From NCBI GenBank assembly GCA_007988785.1, contig BJUU01000001.1, forward strand, positions 124,001-188,000: 64,000 bases of DNA. The letters run 5' to 3'. Source of the DNA: Agrococcus baldri (GTDB lineage: Bacteria > Actinomycetota > Actinomycetes > Actinomycetales > Microbacteriaceae). The notes under the pieces are model-generated. The model saw only the letters and a program-made list of their open reading frames with translations. It was not told the DNA's origin and ran no database searches. Positions 33,902 to 42,005 of the stretch are shown here, in pieces. How positions within the stretch are numbered: the stretch's first letter is position 1; each line of letters opens with the position of its first letter. Both the position numbers and the translations under genes were made by a program.

Positions 33902-34017
33902 CAGCGGATCGGTTCCGGCTCGGGACTATGACTGGAGTCGTCGTTCACGCGTGGAATCCTAGCGCCCGCGACTCGACGCATCCGCTGGATCCCGCGCATG
34001 TCGGCGTCGCCGTGCGC

Positions 34018-35460
34018 TCACCAGCTGACCGGCAGCGCCTTGCCCTCCTCGTAGCCGGCGGCCGACTGCACGCCCACGCGCGCCCGGTCGCGGAACTCGG
34101 GCACGGTCGACGCGCCCGCGTAGGTGAACGAGGAGCGCACGCCGGAGGTGATCATGTCGACGAGATCCTCGACGCTCGGCCGCTGCGGGTCGAGCAGGAT
34201 CGTCGACGAGGAGATGCCCTCGGCGAAGAGCGTCTTGCGCGCGAGCTCGTAGGCGTCGAGGCCGGCGTTGCGGCCCAGCACGGCCTTGGTCGACGCCATG
34301 CCCCACGACTCCTTGTAGAGCCGGCCCCGCTCGTCGCGCTGCAGCCGGCCGGGCGCCTCGATGGTGCCGGCGAACCACGAGCCGACCATGACGCTCGAGG
34401 CGCCGGCGGCCAGCGCGAGCGCGACGTCGCGCGGGTAGCGCACGCCGCCGTCGGCCCACACCGTCGCGCCGAGCTCGAGCGCGGTCGCCGCGGTGTCGAG
34501 CACCGCGGAGAACTGCGGGCGGCCGACGGCGGTCATCATGCGCGTCGTGCACATGGCGCCGGGGCCCACGCCCACCTTGAGGATCGACGCGCCGGCGGCG
34601 ACCAGGTCGCGCACGCCGTCGGAGGAGACCACGTTGCCGGCCGCGACGGGGATGGCATCGCCGACCGCCGCGCGCACCTCCTCGAGCGCCCGCAGCATGC
34701 CGCCCTGGTGGCCGTGCGCGGTGTCGACCACGATCACGTCGGCGCCGGCGTCGACGAGTGCGGCCGCCTTCGCGCCGGGCTCGCCGTTGATGCCGACGGC
34801 GACCGCGACGGACAGGCGGCCGGATGCGTCCAGTGCCGGCCGGTAGATGTCGGCGCGCAGCGCTCCGAGCCGCGAGGCGATGCCGATGCAGCGGCCGTCG
34901 TCGACCACCGGTGCGACGTCGACGCCCTCGCGCTCGAGCGCGGCGAACATCGCGCGGCCGTCGGCGACCTCTGCGGGGCTCAGCTCCGGCAGGTGCGAGT
35001 GCAGCAGGTCGCCCAGCCGCGCGTCGGGCAGCGCAGAGGCGAGGCGCTCGGCGGGGATGGCGCCCAGCAGCGCGCCGTCGGCGTCCTCGACCACGACGCA
35101 GTGGCCGGCGATCGCCGGCACGCGCTCGAGCACCGAGAGCACGACGTCGCCGGCGGCGGCGCGGTGCGGCGAGCCGAGCTCGATCGGCTGCGCCTTCACC
35201 CAGTCGATCGAGCGGATGGTGTCGTCGATCGGCGGATCCTGCGTCAGCACGGCGAGGCCGCCCCGGCGCGCGAGGCTCGCGGCCATCCGCGGGCCGGTGA
35301 CGGAGTTCATGTTCGCGGCCACGATCGGCAGCGTCGCGCTCGTGCCGTCGTCGGGCGAGAGGTCGACGCTCATGCGCGAGCCGATGTCGCTGCGGCTGGG
35401 CACCAGGAACACGTCGGAGTAGGTGAGGTCGTGCTCCGGCACGTCGTCGATGAATCGCAT
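34018..35460 (-). CDS. guaB1: GuaB1-type IMP dehydrogenase relative (probable GMP reductase)
   Basis: A 480-residue (beta/alpha)8-barrel enzyme with CBS domains inserted at about residues 95-205. The catalytic cysteine is Cys304 in the loop GPGAMCTTRM, and the flap arginine region is replaced by a longer segment, as in the GuaB1 group. Actinobacterial GuaB1 enzymes are reported to act as GMP reductases instead of IMP dehydrogenases. The start ATG 35460 is taken because the in-frame region upstream is the tandem repeat. TACCCT lies 6 nt upstream, suggesting leaderless expression. The barrel motifs DTAHGHQGGM and NMNSVTG are intact. Confidence 0.93.
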   Translation of the reverse strand: MRFIDDVPEHDLTYSDVFLVPSRSDIGSRMSVDLSPDDGTSATLPIVAANMNSVTGPRMAASLARRGGLAVLTQDPPIDDTIRSIDWVKAQPIELGSPHRAAAGDVVLSVLERVPAIAGHCVVVEDADGALLGAIPAERLASALPDARLGDLLHSHLPELSPAEVADGRAMFAALEREGVDVAPVVDDGRCIGIASRLGALRADIYRPALDASGRLSVAVAVGINGEPGAKAAALVDAGADVIVVDTAHGHQGGMLRALEEVRAAVGDAIPVAAGNVVSSDGVRDLVAAGASILKVGVGPGAMCTTRMMTAVGRPQFSAVLDTAATALELGATVWADGGVRYPRDVALALAAGASSVMVGSWFAGTIEAPGRLQRDERGRLYKESWGMASTKAVLGRNAGLDAYELARKTLFAEGISSSTILLDPQRPSVEDLVDMITSGVRSSFTYAGASTVPEFRDRARVGVQSAAGYEEGKALPVSW

Positions 35461-35466
35461 GCTCCC

Positions 35467-35472
35467 AGGGTA
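35467..35472 (-). promoter_or_regulatory. Probable -10 element of leaderless guaB1
   Basis: TACCCT on the minus strand, then 6 nt, then ATG. It lies between the gene and the 53-bp tandem repeat. Confidence 0.45.
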
Positions 35473-35477
35473 GGCCG

Positions 35478-35635
35478 CCAACCGGCCCCTGAGCCGGTGC
35501 GCGCCGAAGGCGCACACCGAGTCGAAAGGGCCAACCGGCCCCTCAGCCGGTGCGCGCCGAAGGCGCACACCGAGTCGAAAGGGCCAACCGGCTCCTGAGC
35601 CGGTGCGCGCCGAAGGCGCACACCGAGTCGAAGGG
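35478..35635. repeat. Three tandem copies of a 53-bp palindromic unit
   Basis: Units begin CCAACCGGCC at 35478, 35531 and 35584, a period of 53 bp. Copy 2 differs from copy 1 by one base (CTCAG for CTGAG). Copy 3 has one substitution (GCTCCT for GCCCCT) and lacks one A. Each contains the hairpin GTGCGC-gccgaag-GCGCAC and the word CGAGTCGAAAGGG. No variable spacers separate them, so this is not a CRISPR array. It resembles a REP/MITE-like intergenic element amplified in tandem. Confidence 0.85.
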
Positions 35636-35647
35636 CGGCCCTTCGAC
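35627..35647. repeat. Perfect palindrome at the end of the tandem repeat
   Basis: GTCGAAGGGC at 35627-35636 and GCCCTTCGAC at 35638-35647 form a 10-bp inverted repeat with one unpaired base at the centre. The GTCGAAGGG word also ends each 53-bp unit, so the palindrome joins an inverted copy to the array. Confidence 0.7.
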
Positions 35648-35696
35648 ACGCTCAGCGGCCTGCGGCCGCGGAGCGGCTCAGGGAGCAGGCAGAGCG

Positions 35697-37286
35697 TCAG
35701 TCCTTCGCCTGGCCCCAGTCGCCGACGATCGCGGTCTGCACCGGGAAGTCGATCGGGAAGCCGCCGAAGAGCAGCCTGCCCGCCTCTGCCGCGGCCTCGC
35801 GCACCGACTCGGCCACCGCATCCGCCTGCGCCTCGGGCGCCTGCACGATGACCTCGTCGTGCAGGAAGCACACGAGCGCGGCGCCCTCCACGTCGCGGAT
35901 CGCGCGCCGCACGCCCGCCATCCAGGCGAGCGCCCACTCGGCCGCCGTGCCCTGCACGACGAAGTTGCGCGTGAAGCGGCCCCAGGCGCGCGCCTGCCGG
36001 ATGCCGCGCTCGTCGTCGCGCCAGCGCGGCGGCAGCGGCGAGGTGCGGCCGAGCCACGTGCGCACGCGCTCGCGCCGCTCGCCGGCGCGCGCCGCGGCCT
36101 CGACGACGCCCATCGCCCGCGGGTAGGCGCGCGCGAGCCTCGGCAGCACGACCGCCGACTCCCCCGTCGTGCCGCCGTAGAGCGCCCCGAGCATGCCGAT
36201 CTTCGCCTGCTGGCGGCTCTCGACCACGCCGCGGTCGACGAGCCCCCGGTACAGATCGGTGCCGCGGCCCGCGTCGGCGAGCGCCTCGTCGCGCGCGATC
36301 GCCGCGAGCGCCCGCGGCTCGAGCTGCGCGGCATCGGCGACCACGAGCCGCATGCCCGGCTCGGCCGCGATCGCGCCGCGGATCTGCCGGGCGATCTGCA
36401 TGGCGCCCGAGCCCTCCGTCGCCCAGCGGCCGGTGACGACGCCGCCCGGCACGTACTCGATCGCCAGGCGTGTGCGGCCGCGCTCGTCGGTGCGCGCCCA
36501 GCGCTGGGCCCACGACCAGCCGTTCGCCGTGTGCAGGCGCGCGAGGTGCTTGTACTCGATGAGCGGCTCGACGGCGGGGTGCTCGTGCTCGGCGAGCTCC
36601 CAGCGCGAGGTCGAGCCGACGTCGACGCCGGCGCGCTTGAGCGCCTTCAGCACCTCCTGCGGCGAGTCGGGGTTGAGTCGCGGAGCCGCGAGCGCCTCCC
36701 GCACCTGCGTCGCGAGCGCCTCCATGCGCCGCGGCCGGCCGCCGCCGGGCGGCCGCTCGCCGAGCGCCTCGACCAGCAGCGCGTCGTGCCGCGCGCGGTC
36801 GAACGGCAGCCCCTGGCGGCTCAGCTCGACCGCGAGCACGCCGCCCATCGACTCGGCGGCCGCGAGCATCCGCAGCCCCGCATCCTCGCCGATCGCGGCC
36901 TCCTGCAGCGCCAGCTGCTGGGCGAGCGCCTCGACCGGCTCGGCCTCGGGCGCGAGCGAGAAGAGCCCCTCGGCCTCCACCCGCATGGGCCGCGACCAGC
37001 GCTCCTCGGCCTCCATGCCGCGCGCCTGGGCCAGGATCCGGTGCACGAGCCGCAGGTCGCGCACCCGCTCGAGCCGCACCCCGGCGTCGAGCAGCAGCGG
37101 CACCACGACCCGCGCGTCCTGCCAGACCACCCGCGCGGCCGGCACCGCCAGCCGCGCATCCGCCGCGACGTGCGCGGCCTCGTGCACCACTGCATCCGCC
37201 GCACGGCCCTCGACGAGGGTCGCGACCGCGAGGCGCGCCCCGCCCTCGAGCGGCGCGACGCCCACGTCGAAGCTCGCGGCGGCCAT
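35697..37286 (-). CDS. PolA-like bifunctional 3'-5' exonuclease/DNA polymerase (actinobacterial type)
   Basis: A 529-residue family-A polymerase relative without the 5' nuclease domain. The N-terminal ~190 residues correspond to a degenerate proofreading domain. The polymerase domain has motif A VVADAAQLEPRALA, motif B variant RQQAKIGMLGALYGG and motif C CFLHDEVIVQ near the C-terminus. The lysine of motif B is present, while the usual RRxAKxxNFGxxYG residues are altered. This short protein is common in Actinobacteria, with unclear duty, probably DNA repair. The start at 37286 has TAGCGT 7 nt upstream. It runs divergently from the HNH gene. Confidence 0.88.
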   Translation of the reverse strand: MAAASFDVGVAPLEGGARLAVATLVEGRAADAVVHEAAHVAADARLAVPAARVVWQDARVVVPLLLDAGVRLERVRDLRLVHRILAQARGMEAEERWSRPMRVEAEGLFSLAPEAEPVEALAQQLALQEAAIGEDAGLRMLAAAESMGGVLAVELSRQGLPFDRARHDALLVEALGERPPGGGRPRRMEALATQVREALAAPRLNPDSPQEVLKALKRAGVDVGSTSRWELAEHEHPAVEPLIEYKHLARLHTANGWSWAQRWARTDERGRTRLAIEYVPGGVVTGRWATEGSGAMQIARQIRGAIAAEPGMRLVVADAAQLEPRALAAIARDEALADAGRGTDLYRGLVDRGVVESRQQAKIGMLGALYGGTTGESAVVLPRLARAYPRAMGVVEAAARAGERRERVRTWLGRTSPLPPRWRDDERGIRQARAWGRFTRNFVVQGTAAEWALAWMAGVRRAIRDVEGAALVCFLHDEVIVQAPEAQADAVAESVREAAAEAGRLLFGGFPIDFPVQTAIVGDWGQAKD

Positions 37287-37293
37287 ATCCGAG

Positions 37294-37299
37294 ACGCTA
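37294..37299 (-). promoter_or_regulatory. Probable -10 element of the leaderless PolA-like gene
   Basis: TAGCGT on the minus strand, 7 nt before the ATG at 37286. Confidence 0.45.
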
Positions 37300-37360
37300 G
37301 TCGGCGCGTACGACACCCGTTGTTCACCGATCTGCGGCACGATGGTCCTCGGAGACAGCG

Positions 37361-37882
37361 ATGACAGCGCAGGTTGTGGTGCTCAACGCGACGCTCGAGC
37401 CGATCGGCGTCGCTTCGCTGCAGCGCGCTGTCGCCTTCCTCGTCAAGGAGCGCGCGCAGGTGATGCTGGCCGGCGACGGCACCATCCGCTCGAACTCGCT
37501 CGAGCTGCCGGTGCCGCGGGTGGTGGTCTTCAACGAGTACGTGCAGATCCCCCACACGCGCCTCTACGACCGCATGCCGTGGACGCGCAAGGGCGTGCTC
37601 GACCGCGACGGCCGCCGCTGCGCCTACTGCGAGCGCACCGGCGCGACCATCGATCACATCCAGCCGACCTCCCGCGGCGGGGAGTCGAGCTGGCTCAACA
37701 CGATCACCGCGTGCGTCGCCTGCAACGGCGCGAAGGGCAGCCGCACGCCGGCCGAGGCGGGCATGCCGCTGCGCTTCGAGCCGCGCGTGGTGTGGCGCCG
37801 CGAGGTGATGATGCTCGCGGTCGAGGCGGCCGGCGTCGACCTGCGCGAGCTCGGCCTGGCGCTCGAGCGCAGCGGCGCCTGA
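37361..37882 (+). CDS. HNH endonuclease-domain protein
   Basis: A 173-residue protein with an HNH nuclease fold at about residues 85-140: CAYCERTGATIDHIQPTSRGG supplies the first cysteine pair, the DH catalytic histidine and a glycine-rich turn, and CVACNGAKG supplies the second cysteine pair around a zinc. The N-terminal 75 residues (ending in a YVQIPHTRLYDRMPWTRKGVL lead-in) occur in a widespread actinobacterial HNH family. It is a stand-alone gene between the polymerase and kgd. It could be a repair nuclease or a remnant of a mobile element; sequence does not decide. Confidence 0.88.
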   Translation: MTAQVVVLNATLEPIGVASLQRAVAFLVKERAQVMLAGDGTIRSNSLELPVPRVVVFNEYVQIPHTRLYDRMPWTRKGVLDRDGRRCAYCERTGATIDHIQPTSRGGESSWLNTITACVACNGAKGSRTPAEAGMPLRFEPRVVWRREVMMLAVEAAGVDLRELGLALERSGA

Positions 37883-37978
37883 GGCGTCGCGCGCAGCGCA
37901 TCGCCACTATGCTTGATGGCAGTGTGGCCGCAACCTGCCTGCGGCATGCCCGGAGATTCGAAAGAGGCGATCGATACC

Positions 37979-40900
37979 GTGTCCAGCCCTGCGGACGACA
38001 ACGATTTCGGAGCGAACGAGTGGCTCGTCGAGGAGCAGTACCAGCTGTTCCTGAAGGACAAGGACTCGGTTGCACGATCGTGGTGGCCCATCCTCGAGCG
38101 ATACGCGGAGCAGCGTGACTCGGGCGGCGCGGCGACGAGCATGAGCGAGGCGACCAAGCCCGCCTCGGCGCCCGCGAAGGCCGATGACCCGGCGCCGAGC
38201 GCAGCGGCCCCCTCCGCCCCGAAGAAGCCCGCGCCGCCGCGGCAGCCGGTGCGCGCCGAGTCGCGCCCCGACCAGCCGGTCGACTCGGGCGAGGCCCAGC
38301 ACGCGCAGGACGCGCCGCAGGAGGATACCGAGGGCCAGGCCGAGACGCCCGCCCCCGCGAAGGGCGACGGCGGCATCGTCGCGAAGACCACCGCGCAGGC
38401 CGCACGGCCCAAGCCGGTGCCGGCGGATGCGCCCACACCGCAGACGAAGAAGGCCGACGCGGCAGCGAAGACCGAGGAGCCGAAGGACGAGCCCGTCGTC
38501 ACGACGCTGCGCGGCATGCCGAAGACGCTCGCGGCGAACATGGACAAGTCGCTGTCGATGCCGACCGCCACGAGCGTGCGCACCGTGCCGGCGAAGCTGA
38601 TGATCGACCAGCGCATCGTCATCAACAACCACCTGCGCCGCACGCGCGGCGGCAAGGTGTCGTTCACGCACATCATCGGCTACGCCCTCGTGCAGGCGCT
38701 CAAGGCCTTCCCGAGCCAGAACGTCTACTACGACGTCGTCGACGGCAAGCCGGCCATGGTCGCCCCGCCGCACATCAACCTCGGCATCGCGATCGACATC
38801 CCCAAGCCCGACGGCACCCGCGCGCTGCTCGTGCCGAGCATCAAGGCCTGCGAGACGATGGACTTCCAGGAGTTCGTCGACGCCTACGAGGCGCTCGTGA
38901 AGAAGGCGCGCGCGAACAAGCTCGGCGCCGGCGACTTCGCGGGCACGACGCTCTCGCTCACCAACCCGGGCGGCATCGGCACCGTCCACTCGGTGCCCCG
39001 CCTGATGCCCGGCCAGGGCTGCATCATCGGCGTCGGCGCGCTCGACTACTCGGCCGAGTTCATGGGCTCGAGCACCGAGTCGCTCGCCAACGCGGGCATC
39101 GGCAAGACCGTCACGCTCACCTCGACCTACGACCACCGCGTCATCCAGGGCGCCGGCTCCGGCGAGTTCCTGAAGATCGTGCACGGCCTGATCGTGGGCG
39201 AGCAGGACTTCTATAAGGGCATCTTCGCCGACCTCCGCATCCCCTACGAGCCGATCAAGTGGTCGACGGATGTCTCGGTGCGGGAGGCGGACGAGCTCTC
39301 GAAGCAGACCCGCGTCACCCAGCTCATCAACTCCTTCCGCGTGCGCGGCCACCTGATGGCCGACATCGACCCGCTCGAGTACGTGCAGCGCACCCACCCG
39401 GACCTCGAGATCGAGCAGCACGGCCTCTCGTTCTGGGATCTCGACCGCGAGTTCGTCACCGGCGGCTTCGGCGGCAAGCGCTCGGCGCTGCTGCGCGACA
39501 TCCTCGGCGTGCTGCGCGACTCGTACTGCCGCACGATCGGCATCGAGTACATGCACATCGCCGACCCGGCGCAGCGGCAGTGGTTCCAGAGCCACCTCGA
39601 GGTGCCGTACGTCAAGCCCACGCACGACGAGCAGATGCGCATCCTGCGCAAGCTCAACGAGGCCGAGGCCTTCGAGACCTTCCTGCAGACGAAGTACGTC
39701 GGCCAGAAGCGCTTCTCGCTCGAGGGCGCCGAGTCGATGATCGCCTTCCTCGACGCGCTGCTCGCCGGCGCCGCCGAGGCCGGGCTCGACGAGGTCGCGA
39801 TGGGCATGCCGCACCGCGGCCGCCTCAACGTGCTCACCTCCATCGCGGGCAAGACCTACGGCCAGGTGTTCCAGGAGTTCGAGGGCGCGGCCGTCTTCCA
39901 GGGCTCCGGCGACGTCAAGTACCACCTCGGCAACGCGGGCGAGTTCACCGCCGCCGACGGCTCGACCGTGCCCGTCTACCTGGCCGCGAACCCCTCCCAC
40001 CTCGAGGCCGTCAACGGCGTGCTCGAGGGCATCGTGCGCGCCAAGCAGGATCGCATCGGCAACGGCGAGCAGTCCGTGCTGCCCGTGCTCGTGCACGGCG
40101 ACGCCGCGAACGCCGGCCAGGGCGTCGTGTTCGAGACCCACCAGCTCTCGATGCTGCGCGCCTACAAGACCGGGGGCACCGTGCACCTGGTCGTCAACAA
40201 CCAGGTCGGCTTCACGACGCCGCCGACGGAGTCGCGCTCGTCGACCTACGCGACCGACATCGCGAAGTCGATCCACGCGCCGATCCTGCACGTGAACGGC
40301 GACGACCCCGAGGCCGTCGTCCGTGTCGCAGAGCTGGCGTTCCAGTACCGCCAGGAGTTCAAGCGCGACATCGTCATCGACCTCATCTGCTACCGCCGCC
40401 GCGGGCACAACGAGGGCGACGACCCCACCATGACGCAGCCGCTCATGTACTCGCTCATCGAGCAGAAGCGCTCCGTGCGCACCCTCTACGCCGAGAACCT
40501 CGTCGGCCGCGGTGACATCACCAAGGAGGAGTACGAGGCGGCGCAGGGCGACTTCCAGGGCAAGCTCGAGCAGGCGTTCATGGAGACGCACGCGGCGGCG
40601 ACGGGCTCCATGCCCGTCGTGACCCCGGAGGAGGACGCGGCGCACGAGGCCACGGCCGGTGAGCCGGAGACGACCGGTGTCGACGCATCCGTCATCGAGG
40701 CCATCGGCGACGCCCATGGCAATCCGCCGGAGGGCTTCCAGGTGCACCCGAAGGTCAAGCAGGTGCTCGACAAGCGCGTCAAGGCGAGCCGCGAGGGCGG
40801 CGTCGACTGGGCCTTCGGCGAGCTGCTGGGACTCGGCTCGCTGCTGCTCGAAGGCACGCCCGTGCGCATGTCGGGCCAGGACACGCGCCGCGGCACCTTC

Positions 40901-41821
40901 GTGCAGCGCCACGCGGTCATGCACGACCGGCACAACGGCCAAGAGTGGCTGCCGCTCGCGAACCTCGGCCAGGAGCAGGCTCGGCTGTCGATCTACGACT
41001 CGCTGCTGAGCGAGTACGCCTCGATGGCCTTCGAGTACGGCTACTCGGTCGAGCGGCCGGATGCGCTGGTGCTGTGGGAGGCGCAGTTCGGCGACTTCGC
41101 CAACGGCGCGCAGATCGTCATCGACGAGTTCATCGCCTCGGCCGAGCAGAAGTGGAACCAGCACTCCTCGCTCGTGCTGCTGCTGCCGCACGGCTACGAG
41201 GGCGCCGGCCCCGACCACTCCTCGGCGCGCATCGAGCGGTTCCTGCAGATGGCGGCGGAGGACAACATGACGATCGCGCGGCCGTCGACGCCCGCGAACC
41301 ACTTCCACCTGCTGCGCCGCCAGGCCTACGCGCGGCCGCGCCGGCCGCTCATCGTCTTCACGCCGAAGGCGATGCTGCGGCTGCGGGATGCGACCAGCTC
41401 GGTCGAGGACTTCACGAGCGGCCGCTTCCAGACGGTGATCGACGACCAGCAGGTGCAGGACGCCGGCAAGGTCACGCGCGTGCTGCTGCACTCGGGCAAG
41501 ATCCACTACGACCTGAAGGCCGAGCTCGCGAAGCGCGGCCGCGACGACATCGCGCTCGTGCGGGTCGAGCAGCTGTACCCGCTGCCGGTCGACGAGATCA
41601 ACGCCGCGGTCGACCGCTACCCCGACGCGGAGCTCGTCTGGGTGCAGGAGGAGCCGCTCAACCAGGGCTCGTGGCCGTTCATCCACCTGGCGCTGCCGCG
41701 GCACCTGCACGGCCGCACGCTGAAGGTCGTCGGGCGCCCGCAGTCGGCGAGCCCCGCCACGGGCTCGGCCAAGCGCTCGGCCCGCGAGCTCACGGCCATC
41801 CTCGACGCGGCGCTGGGCTGA
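37979..41821 (+). CDS. kgd: Multifunctional 2-oxoglutarate decarboxylase/dehydrogenase (KGD, E1-E2 type)
   Basis: A 1280-residue single-chain enzyme that serves the 2-oxoglutarate to succinyl-CoA step. The start is GTG 37979, with AAAGAGG 11 nt upstream. The first 45 residues are the conserved NEWLVEEQYQLFLKDKDSV helix. A low-complexity Ala/Pro/Lys linker follows (about 50-180), then an E2-type acyltransferase core with STYDHRVIQGAGSGEF and then the E1 part with GMPHRGRLNVL and GDVKYHLGN for thiamine diphosphate. The last domain has VRVEQLYPLP. The lipoyl domain is absent, as in mycobacterial KGD, so it works with a separate E3 and lipoyl partner. GarA-type regulation is known in relatives. 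Confidence 0.97.
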   Translation: MSSPADDNDFGANEWLVEEQYQLFLKDKDSVARSWWPILERYAEQRDSGGAATSMSEATKPASAPAKADDPAPSAAAPSAPKKPAPPRQPVRAESRPDQPVDSGEAQHAQDAPQEDTEGQAETPAPAKGDGGIVAKTTAQAARPKPVPADAPTPQTKKADAAAKTEEPKDEPVVTTLRGMPKTLAANMDKSLSMPTATSVRTVPAKLMIDQRIVINNHLRRTRGGKVSFTHIIGYALVQALKAFPSQNVYYDVVDGKPAMVAPPHINLGIAIDIPKPDGTRALLVPSIKACETMDFQEFVDAYEALVKKARANKLGAGDFAGTTLSLTNPGGIGTVHSVPRLMPGQGCIIGVGALDYSAEFMGSSTESLANAGIGKTVTLTSTYDHRVIQGAGSGEFLKIVHGLIVGEQDFYKGIFADLRIPYEPIKWSTDVSVREADELSKQTRVTQLINSFRVRGHLMADIDPLEYVQRTHPDLEIEQHGLSFWDLDREFVTGGFGGKRSALLRDILGVLRDSYCRTIGIEYMHIADPAQRQWFQSHLEVPYVKPTHDEQMRILRKLNEAEAFETFLQTKYVGQKRFSLEGAESMIAFLDALLAGAAEAGLDEVAMGMPHRGRLNVLTSIAGKTYGQVFQEFEGAAVFQGSGDVKYHLGNAGEFTAADGSTVPVYLAANPSHLEAVNGVLEGIVRAKQDRIGNGEQSVLPVLVHGDAANAGQGVVFETHQLSMLRAYKTGGTVHLVVNNQVGFTTPPTESRSSTYATDIAKSIHAPILHVNGDDPEAVVRVAELAFQYRQEFKRDIVIDLICYRRRGHNEGDDPTMTQPLMYSLIEQKRSVRTLYAENLVGRGDITKEEYEAAQGDFQGKLEQAFMETHAAATGSMPVVTPEEDAAHEATAGEPETTGVDASVIEAIGDAHGNPPEGFQVHPKVKQVLDKRVKASREGGVDWAFGELLGLGSLLLEGTPVRMSGQDTRRGTFVQRHAVMHDRHNGQEWLPLANLGQEQARLSIYDSLLSEYASMAFEYGYSVERPDALVLWEAQFGDFANGAQIVIDEFIASAEQKWNQHSSLVLLLPHGYEGAGPDHSSARIERFLQMAAEDNMTIARPSTPANHFHLLRRQAYARPRRPLIVFTPKAMLRLRDATSSVEDFTSGRFQTVIDDQQVQDAGKVTRVLLHSGKIHYDLKAELAKRGRDDIALVRVEQLYPLPVDEINAAVDRYPDAELVWVQEEPLNQGSWPFIHLALPRHLHGRTLKVVGRPQSASPATGSAKRSARELTAILDAALG

Positions 41822-41852
41822 GGCGCCGAACCTCAGCAAAGCCTCAGCACGC

Positions 41853-41887
41853 AAAGATCCCCGCACCCCAACGGTGCGGGGATCTTT
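41853..41887. terminator. Strong rho-independent terminator after kgd
   Basis: AAAGATCCCCGCACC at 41853-41867 pairs perfectly with GGTGCGGGGATCTTT at 41873-41887 around a 5-nt loop. The A/T-rich stem ends on both sides allow termination in either direction. It marks the boundary between central metabolism and the surface-polysaccharide genes. Confidence 0.9.
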
Positions 41888-41918
41888 GGTTGGCTTCCCT
41901 CGCAAGTTTGCACATACT

Positions 41919-41937
41919 GTTATCAAACAGCGTTATC
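41919..41937. promoter_or_regulatory. Direct repeat GTTATC-N7-GTTATC in the leader of the polysaccharide locus
   Basis: GTTATC occurs at 41919-41924 and again at 41932-41937, 13 bp apart, just behind the kgd terminator and 69 bp before the first locus gene. The local sequence is AT-rich compared with its surroundings. It looks like an operator or promoter but no protein can be assigned. Confidence 0.4.
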
Positions 41938-42005
41938 GCAATGGCGACGAGCATGCCTCGAAGCCGACGGGAACAGGTGCACAGGTGCAGAGGGCAACGA
42001 GGCCG

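Noticed and set aside
35478..35635. CRISPR array
   Set aside because: Three copies are directly adjacent with no variable spacers, and no cas genes are nearby.
34018..36513. A fused 831-residue protein joining guaB1 to upstream sequence
   Set aside because: The extension reads through the 53-bp tandem repeat and antisense polymerase sequence; the natural start is ATG 35460.
37361..37882. HNH protein as part of a restriction-modification or toxin system
   Set aside because: No methyltransferase, immunity gene or partner lies beside it; its neighbours are housekeeping genes.
37907..41926. A 1339-codon open frame on the strand opposite kgd
   Set aside because: It is a shadow of the high-GC kgd reading frame, with low-complexity Arg/Val/Leu/His sequence and no recognisable domain.
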